Below, piece by piece: positions 62,170-64,000 of a stretch of 64,000 bases of DNA. Below the pieces are notes generated by a model. That model saw only the letters and a list, made by a program, of their open reading frames with translations. It searched no databases and was not told the DNA's origin. The stretch is from Sphingomonadales bacterium (lineage in GTDB: Bacteria > Pseudomonadota > Alphaproteobacteria > Sphingomonadales > Govanellaceae). The stretch spans positions 62,001 through 126,000 of the forward strand of contig JACFMS010000002.1 in the NCBI GenBank assembly GCA_019455285.1, written 5' to 3'. The position numbers were made by a program, and so were the translations under genes. Each line of letters starts with the position of its first letter. Position 1 is the stretch's first letter.

Positions 62170-63909
62170 TTAGAAATAGCGCTGCAATTTCACTTGCACG
62201 AAATCATCATCGGCGAAGGGATAGAGGGGATCAATGACCGGCACGCTCAACAATAGCCGGGCGTCCAGCGACAGCTTCCAGTGCGCGCCGAAGCGGCGGC
62301 TCATCTCGATGTTGACGAACTTGGTCTTGGTATCAAGATCAAAGATCGCGCCGGCGAGAAGGGTGCTGTCGGCAACATCGTTGGCGGTCCAACGCAAGCC
62401 GGCGAAAAGATCATCCTCGAACGGGTTATCGGGATTGCGCCCGCGCTCATCCCACAGATACTCCATCAGCACGCCCAGGTCAGACGAGCCCTGTAAAATA
62501 TTAAAGGCGGTGTATTCGAAGCCGGCGATGGCCGCTATCTGATTTTCGCCGGGCTGGGCGCGGCGGATCGCTTCCGCTTTCAACAATAGCCCGCCGAAGG
62601 TCGCCTGAAGTTCAAAGCCCGTCTGATCGATGATGTCGTAGCGGGGAATGAGCACCGGATCGCCGGCGCTGTTCAGGCCAAGGATAAACGCCGGATCGCG
62701 GTTGATGCCATGAAAGTGCGACGCCGCCACATCCAGCGGACCCACGGCGTGCGACCAGCGCAGCGCCCAATCCACATGCCATTTGTCATGGCCGCCTTGA
62801 TAGTGCGTCTGTGACGTGTCGATCAGCAAGGGACCGCGCGGCCGTCCGTCCGGCCCAGGAAACTTGCGCTCGCGAAAGTAGGTCATGGTGTAAGCTGAAA
62901 AGAGGCCAAAGTCGCTGTCGTAGGATAGCGTCGCCATGGGCTGACCGAGCTTGTCCTCGCCGTCGATATCCTCTAGGAGGTCGTCCTGATTGAGAATGTC
63001 GACCAGATGCTGCGATTCGACGACGCCCCAGAACACCTTGTCGATGCCCAGCCGCACCTCCAGCCGATCAAACGCGCCAACCCATTTCAATTCGCGAATG
63101 TCGACATGACTGCGCTCGCCGTCGTTGGCGTCCAGGCGCGCGAAGGGGGTGAAGGTGATGGCCTGCCGGCCGCCGTTCCAAGCATAGGTAACGGAGGGTT
63201 CGGCGGCCACCGAGACGGTTTGATTCTTCTGCCCGCCATCGCGGGAATCCTGGGTAAAGACGCGGCCTTCCGCTTCCACGTAGCCGTTGACGCTGACCCC
63301 GTCAAAAAGTCCGCCCGCCGCGCCAGCCTTGGCGAAGGACTGGTCGGCGAATGCGGCGTCATCGAACGCCGGGCCTTCCTCCTCGGTCGCCGCCGGCGCC
63401 GCCTCGGCGACCACGGTTGGCGTGGGAGCGGATGCGGCGACAGGCGACGGGTTGGTGGCTGGCGATGGCGTCTCCGGCGCGGCGTTCAGATCGATGACGA
63501 TGCGGTAAGCGGCATATTCGGCATCGGGCGATTGGGTGAAGACGCGTTTGACGTGCGCCGGCTCGGCAAAGGCGACATGGATCATCCCGGGCGAATCGAT
63601 GCGCGCCTCCTTGACCACGCCGACGCCGGCCGTGGCAAGCGGCGCCGCCGTGGGCGGCGCGCCCGCGCCATCCAAGACCACGGTCAGCCCCGCCCCCTCA
63701 TCATAGCGCAAGACATAGGGGGCCGGCTGCGTCAAATCGATCACCACCCGCGTCATGTCCGGATGGCGGCCGACGCGCACGCCCATGATCTCGGCGGCGG
63801 CAAGCGGCGTCGCACCAAGTCCCGCCATGGCGGCGCTTGCCAAGAACGTAGCGCCGATTTGGCCAAAGCGTCGCAATTTACTTAAATTTTTATTATAACT
63901 ATTGGTCAT
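62170..63909 (-). CDS. AMIN-domain protein fused to an outer-membrane beta-barrel-like domain
   Basis: The protein has 579 residues. A signal peptide (FLASAAMAGLGATPLAAA) is followed at about 40-145 by an AMIN-type domain (GVRVGRHPDMTRVVIDLTQPAPYV, in part RVVIDLT, and KRVFTQSPDAEYAAYRIVIDL). A Pro/Ala/Thr linker (about 146-185) comes next. The last 370 residues alternate polar and hydrophobic residues as porin strands and end in Phe. AMIN domains bind peptidoglycan or target amidases and secretins. The fusion suggests a wall-anchored outer-membrane protein. I use the ATG at 63907-63909. Function is unknown. Confidence 0.75.
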   Translation of the reverse strand: MTNSYNKNLSKLRRFGQIGATFLASAAMAGLGATPLAAAEIMGVRVGRHPDMTRVVIDLTQPAPYVLRYDEGAGLTVVLDGAGAPPTAAPLATAGVGVVKEARIDSPGMIHVAFAEPAHVKRVFTQSPDAEYAAYRIVIDLNAAPETPSPATNPSPVAASAPTPTVVAEAAPAATEEEGPAFDDAAFADQSFAKAGAAGGLFDGVSVNGYVEAEGRVFTQDSRDGGQKNQTVSVAAEPSVTYAWNGGRQAITFTPFARLDANDGERSHVDIRELKWVGAFDRLEVRLGIDKVFWGVVESQHLVDILNQDDLLEDIDGEDKLGQPMATLSYDSDFGLFSAYTMTYFRERKFPGPDGRPRGPLLIDTSQTHYQGGHDKWHVDWALRWSHAVGPLDVAASHFHGINRDPAFILGLNSAGDPVLIPRYDIIDQTGFELQATFGGLLLKAEAIRRAQPGENQIAAIAGFEYTAFNILQGSSDLGVLMEYLWDERGRNPDNPFEDDLFAGLRWTANDVADSTLLAGAIFDLDTKTKFVNIEMSRRFGAHWKLSLDARLLLSVPVIDPLYPFADDDFVQVKLQRYF

Positions 63910-64000
63910 CAAGCGCCCGATTATTGATCGGATAGGAAGATTTATTGGCGAATTTGCGTAGCGATACTTTTAACAACTGGCGAGGATTTAAGTAAAAGTC

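Overview
The window reads as chromosome from an alphaproteobacterium, probably of the Rhodospirillales type. The reasons are the gene order mutS-glnD-murJ-trpS, tsaB-rimI, and fur-plsC-miaB-phoH-ybeY-corC-lnt-XRE regulator, the MucR/Ros regulator, the NfuA-type scaffold, the OlsB-like acyltransferase and the KorAB 2-oxoacid:ferredoxin oxidoreductase. No rRNA, tRNA, CRISPR array, transposase or integrase was found.

Region 1 (1-11.27 kb) is AT-rich by eye against the GC-rich remainder and is a surface-polysaccharide (O-antigen/EPS) locus. It holds an asparagine-synthase-like amidotransferase cut by the window edge, a glycosyltransferase, a GNAT plus DegT aminotransferase pair, Wzx flippase, Wzy polymerase, a C-methyltransferase, GDP-mannose 4,6-dehydratase and an EPS-associated MarR regulator on the minus strand. 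A Wzz chain-length regulator lies on the plus strand. Together Gmd, aminotransferase, GNAT and C-methyltransferase could make a branched N-acyl amino sugar.

Region 2 (11.2-20.5 kb) is GC-rich sugar-nucleotide supply. It is a tightly coupled pseudaminic acid operon (pseB-C-F-G-formyltransferase-pseI, every junction a 4-bp ATGA overlap) followed upstream by ugd, galU and pgi. No pseH lies in the operon; a formyltransferase-like gene occupies the spare slot. An 11-bp motif is shared upstream of pseB and upstream of the EPS MarR gene.

Region 3 (20.5-34.9 kb) is mixed. It contains a D-amino-acid transaminase, an ECF sigma/anti-sigma/periplasmic metal-sensor-like operon, and a small HxlR-TfoX-MAPEG-YciI module bounded by 23-bp near-identical direct repeats. 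A P-type ATPase, korAB, a MATE exporter, an ArsC-like reductase, pyrD and an XRE regulator follow.

Region 4 (34.9-64 kb) is mostly conserved housekeeping: lnt, corC, ybeY, phoH, miaB (with an apparent single-base frameshift), plsC, fur, mucR, rimI, tsaB, nfu, usp, trpS, murJ, glnD, mutS, malic enzyme, an OlsB-like gene, ampG and yifB/comM. Odd genes sit between them: a polysaccharide-deacetylase-fold protein lacking its metal-binding motif, a zinc-ribbon protein with a methyltransferase-like tail, and an AMIN-domain/outer-membrane-barrel fusion. Four palindromic intergenic repeats of at least three families are scattered through regions 3 and 4.
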